NCBI GenBank assembly: GCA_958450325.1
Contig: OY288254.1
Location: forward strand, 33,613,577 to 33,677,576
Source: Agrostemma githago
Lineage: Eukaryota > Streptophyta > Magnoliopsida > Caryophyllales > Caryophyllaceae
Reading direction: 5' to 3'
DNA: 64,000 bases
Positions within the stretch are counted from its first letter, which is position 1. The number at the start of each line of letters is the position of its first letter. The position numbers and the translations under genes were made by a program. Positions 61,339-64,000 of the stretch are shown piece after piece. The notes beneath the pieces were generated by a model. It did not search any database, had not been told where the DNA came from, and worked only from the letters and a program-made list of their open reading frames with translations.

Positions 61339-63445
61339 ACAACGTAAGAGGTATGTCCCAACTACGCACAAGTTATCCTTATACAAAAAGATTGCTAACC
61401 TTATACAAGGAAAAATGAGTGTTAGTGAATACATAGAAGAATTTGAGAACTTGGTTCTAATGGGAGAAGTAGAAGAAAATGAAGAGATAAAAATGGCTAG
61501 GTTCTTACGCGGGTTAAATCGTAGTATAGCTAATACGGTTGATTTGTGTCCTTATTCTGATTTTGATACCTTGTGTGGGTTGTGTCTAAAAGTTGAAGCA
61601 CAAGGGAAGGGAAAACATGAGGGTGAGTCTAGTAAGAGTCATACTTGGTCTCGAACGGATGATGGTAATAGAGTCAATCCTACTAATATTAATCAACCCC
61701 TTATTGTTAAGAATAACCCCGCACCCCCACCTCAATCTACCACCAAAACAACCACTGAAACTAGTCTCTCTAAAGTGCGTTGTTTCAAGTGTCAAGGGTT
61801 TGGTCACTACAAAAACGCTTGTCCAAATAAAAAAGTTGTGACCTTAAGAGAAGTAATCACTGTTAGGGATGAATTATGGGAAGAGGAACAACGTATCGGG
61901 GCTGTTTTCAATGTTAACGAGGAAGAGGAAGAGGAAAATATTGAGGCTTATGAACCCTCGGCTTATGACACACTCTTAGTACTACGTACTCTACATGCTA
62001 ACCCCATTCAACATGACACCGAACAAAGAGACCAACTATTCCATACTAAGTGTCAAGTTAAAGATAAATGGTGTAGTTTAATCATTGATGGAGGTAGTTG
62101 TACCAACGTTGCCTCAACTGAAATGGTAGACAAACTAGGTCTAGCTACTACTAATCACCCTAACCCTTATGCACTTCATTGGTTAAACAACGGGAACAAG
62201 GTAAGGGTCACTAAACAAGTGAGGGTTGGCTTGACCATGGGTTCCTACGTTGATGAGGTTTTGTGTGATGTTATTCCTATGGATGCTTGTCACATACTAT
62301 TAGGCCGTCCTTGGCAGTTTGATAGGGACGTAGTTCACCATGGGAGGAGGAATGAGTATGAATTGAGTGATAAGGGAAAGAAAATTGTACTCAAACCCAT
62401 GACACCTCAAAACGTATGCAATATGTTAACCAATCGAGTCGGAAAACCCAACCTCTCAATGTTTGCTAGTAAAAATATTGGAGTACATGCTATAGAAGAG
62501 GGGGAGTTTGATGCCGTCAAGACCACTAAAGAGGAACCAGCTAAGGTTAATAGTGGTTGTGAAGGGAAACAATCTGAAGAGTGGCTAAAGAAACTAGGTG
62601 TTGACATTCCTATTAAGATACCAGCTTGTTTGGCACTTAATAGAGATCATGGATTCTTAAAGGATGAAGATGGGAAAAACAATGTCATGGCTAAGGCTTC
62701 ATCTTGTCAATACACACACTCATCCACCATAGATGCAAGCACGCTTAGAATTGAGACCTTGAAGGAATATTACTCCACGGAGGCTGATATACTCACCAAG
62801 TGCAAGACTGTTACTCTTAACACTTTTGATGAGTTTGTTTTGCAGGACGATCTTCTTCCTAAAGAGAACCATTTTTGTGTCCCAAAACATCCTATTTCAG
62901 AGTGTATAACTAGAGAAGCTCAAGGAGGAGGACCAGCTGTAGGTTATGACATAACCAGGGCCTTAGAGACGTGGAAGGAGCACTTCCTTTTGCTAAGAAC
63001 ACAAGGGAGTAATCTAAGCATCATGAGCAAATACTTAACAAGTCCTTTCCCAAAGAGTCCCCACAAACCAAGACAGTACTTGCCATCCTCCATAATGACT
63101 CACCTCAGTGTTTGTTACACAACGGATGAAGCTGTCAAGAGAAAGACCAGATTGATGTCCCAAACAGAAGCTCCATACAAGGGAAACAACCATGGTTGCA
63201 AGATGAAGTTACCGGATAGTTATGAAGAGCATACCACGTCCAAAATGGGAGATTTTGCTCTTTATCTTGATGAAGATGACTTTTCAGAATTGAGGACAAT
63301 TCCTTTTCAAGGGGGAGGAGATGATCCGAATCAAGGAGCTACCAAAGAGTTCAATAAAGTCACCTTAGCTCCTCTTGTTCTTAGTTCAGCCACACTAGCA
63401 CCTCTTACCAGCTTAGTAGTGTGCCTACTACAATTAGTGAGCTAG
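61289..63445 (+). CDS. gag-pol: E3 Gag C-terminal, protease and collapsed Pol remnant in one frame
   Basis: 718 codons; authentic sequence starts near 61311. Order: Gag capsid remainder (YIEEFENLVLMGEV), CCHC zinc knuckle (CFKCQGFGHYKNAC, residues 165-178), and aspartic protease (IIDGGS, Asp267; GRPW near 335). The frame then passes directly to remnants of the RNase H-integrase junction (LKEYYSTEADILTKCK, VPKHPISECITREAQGG) and the extreme Pol C terminus (FSELRTIPFQGGGDD). RT, RNase H and the integrase DDE core are gone, and the HHCC cysteines are lost. Despite this the frame is open to the normal stop inside the 3' LTR (VCLLQLVS). It could supply Gag and protease but not copy itself. Confidence 0.85.
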   Translation: MKGLRYNAPEMESLKRKQRKRYVPTTHKLSLYKKIANLIQGKMSVSEYIEEFENLVLMGEVEENEEIKMARFLRGLNRSIANTVDLCPYSDFDTLCGLCLKVEAQGKGKHEGESSKSHTWSRTDDGNRVNPTNINQPLIVKNNPAPPPQSTTKTTTETSLSKVRCFKCQGFGHYKNACPNKKVVTLREVITVRDELWEEEQRIGAVFNVNEEEEEENIEAYEPSAYDTLLVLRTLHANPIQHDTEQRDQLFHTKCQVKDKWCSLIIDGGSCTNVASTEMVDKLGLATTNHPNPYALHWLNNGNKVRVTKQVRVGLTMGSYVDEVLCDVIPMDACHILLGRPWQFDRDVVHHGRRNEYELSDKGKKIVLKPMTPQNVCNMLTNRVGKPNLSMFASKNIGVHAIEEGEFDAVKTTKEEPAKVNSGCEGKQSEEWLKKLGVDIPIKIPACLALNRDHGFLKDEDGKNNVMAKASSCQYTHSSTIDASTLRIETLKEYYSTEADILTKCKTVTLNTFDEFVLQDDLLPKENHFCVPKHPISECITREAQGGGPAVGYDITRALETWKEHFLLLRTQGSNLSIMSKYLTSPFPKSPHKPRQYLPSSIMTHLSVCYTTDEAVKRKTRLMSQTEAPYKGNNHGCKMKLPDSYEEHTTSKMGDFALYLDEDDFSELRTIPFQGGGDDPNQGATKEFNKVTLAPLVLSSATLAPLTSLVVCLLQLVS
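63309..63321 (+). other. Polypurine tract of E3
   Basis: AAGGGGGAGGAGA, identical to E1, immediately before the 3' LTR. Confidence 0.88.
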
Positions 63446-64000
63446 CTCGTGTGTGAGCTGAATAAAGGAGCAAATAATCAAGGTAATATGAAGACATTAA
63501 CTTGGGTTCACACTCATTCAAGCATGAGAAGTGTACTGAAGTTATGAAGGTGTTTGAGGCTGATTGTGTTCACATAGTGTGCACATCCTCAAGCTTTGTT
63601 TATGGCTCCATGTTCACACAAGTGTGCCGTGGCTGATGCTCTTTGTTAGAGCTTTGTTATTAGCTCCTAGTTTACATAGCATTGTTATTAGCTCCTAGTT
63701 CACATAAGGTGTAAGCTTTGTTTTTGTCACCCTAACCAGCCGGTTTAAGGGTCTTGTTCTAGGCAATATATAGCCATCTATTTGAATGAATAAGACATCC
63801 AATATTGAAATCAAAAACCTGAGTAAAGCTAAGCTTTCTTTTACGTCCTTGTTGCTTACAAGACAAAGTCTAGAGTTAGTCGCGTTACAAGCTCTAAACT
63901 CGCTACTTCAATCGCGTTGTTTGATTTAGCACCCGCTTTGTTGAAGTATAGGTCTACTTCACCTAGCACACTATCCTTAGTTACGGTTTATTCATCCTCA
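63322..64000 (+). repeat. 3' LTR of E3, truncated by window end
   Basis: First 679 bp of an expected ~781 bp. It contains the last ~40 codons of the upstream ORF. Confidence 0.92.

Larger units (their letters stand above)
60187..64000 (+). mobile_element. F1 element E3: Gag-protease element lacking RT and integrase core (cut by window end)
   Basis: 5' LTR 60187-60967, primer site 60972-60983, gag-pro-derived ORFs, polypurine tract 63309-63321, and 3' LTR from 63322 to the window edge. The visible 679 bp of the 3' LTR differ from the 5' LTR at about four positions by eye, suggesting a fairly recent insertion. Of the TR-GAG kind (terminal-repeat element keeping Gag). Confidence 0.88.

Overview
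This window is plant nuclear repeat DNA, probably from a eudicot (the species cannot be told from sequence alone). No host gene, rRNA gene, tRNA gene or CRISPR array is visible. Almost every base belongs to nested LTR retrotransposons of three Ty3/gypsy lineages. These are: (i) a chromovirus-like family, called F1 here, with a TGGTATCAGAGC (initiator-Met tRNA) primer site; (ii) Athila-type elements with a tRNA-Asp primer site (TGGCGCCG...CCGGGGA); and (iii) a Tat/Ogre-like element with a TGGCGACTCCGCTG primer site and a second (archaeal-type) RNase H.

Layout. 1-7132: an AT-rich probable LTR end, pieces of minus-strand Athila LTRs, and two oppositely oriented tandem arrays of a ~39-bp repeat around a Tat-type LTR start. 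7133-25471: F1 element E1, which has protease-RT-RNase H-integrase but no gag body. Its 3' LTR is split by a 13.4-kb head-to-tail array of a small non-autonomous relative (8 LTRs, 7 internal regions, one TTTTG target duplication). 25472-27213: a truncated Athila 3' ORF on the minus strand. 27214-35410: the 5' part of Athila1 (LTR, gag, protease), with a rearranged head-to-head non-autonomous insertion (27748-31150, CCTCT duplication) in its LTR. 35411-46113: a Tat/Ogre-like element inserted into Athila1, itself interrupted by a non-autonomous element with mismatched LTRs (43026-45279, GGAAA duplication). 46114-60186: a non-autonomous Athila derivative inserted in the Tat second RNase H. It is interrupted by a second, minus-strand copy of the same family (49889-58334, CTTGC duplication), which carries a solo F1-type LTR (55019-55786). 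60187-64000: F1 element E3, which has gag and protease but has lost RT, RNase H and the integrase core; the window ends in its 3' LTR.

How the parts relate. F1 appears as three complementary or parasitic forms: E1 (enzymes, no gag), E3 (gag-protease, no enzymes) and small elements carrying one conserved ~151-153-codon ORF of unknown function. The small elements share the R/U5 and primer-site region of their larger partners but have a different U3. This looks like a trans-mobilised system in which every member in the window is defective. A second striking signal is a cluster of short CpG-rich palindromes just upstream of the TATA box in the LTRs of two unrelated lineages (Athila and Tat). Retrotransposon reading frames here carry frameshifts, stops or deletions; they are described as found and not repaired.
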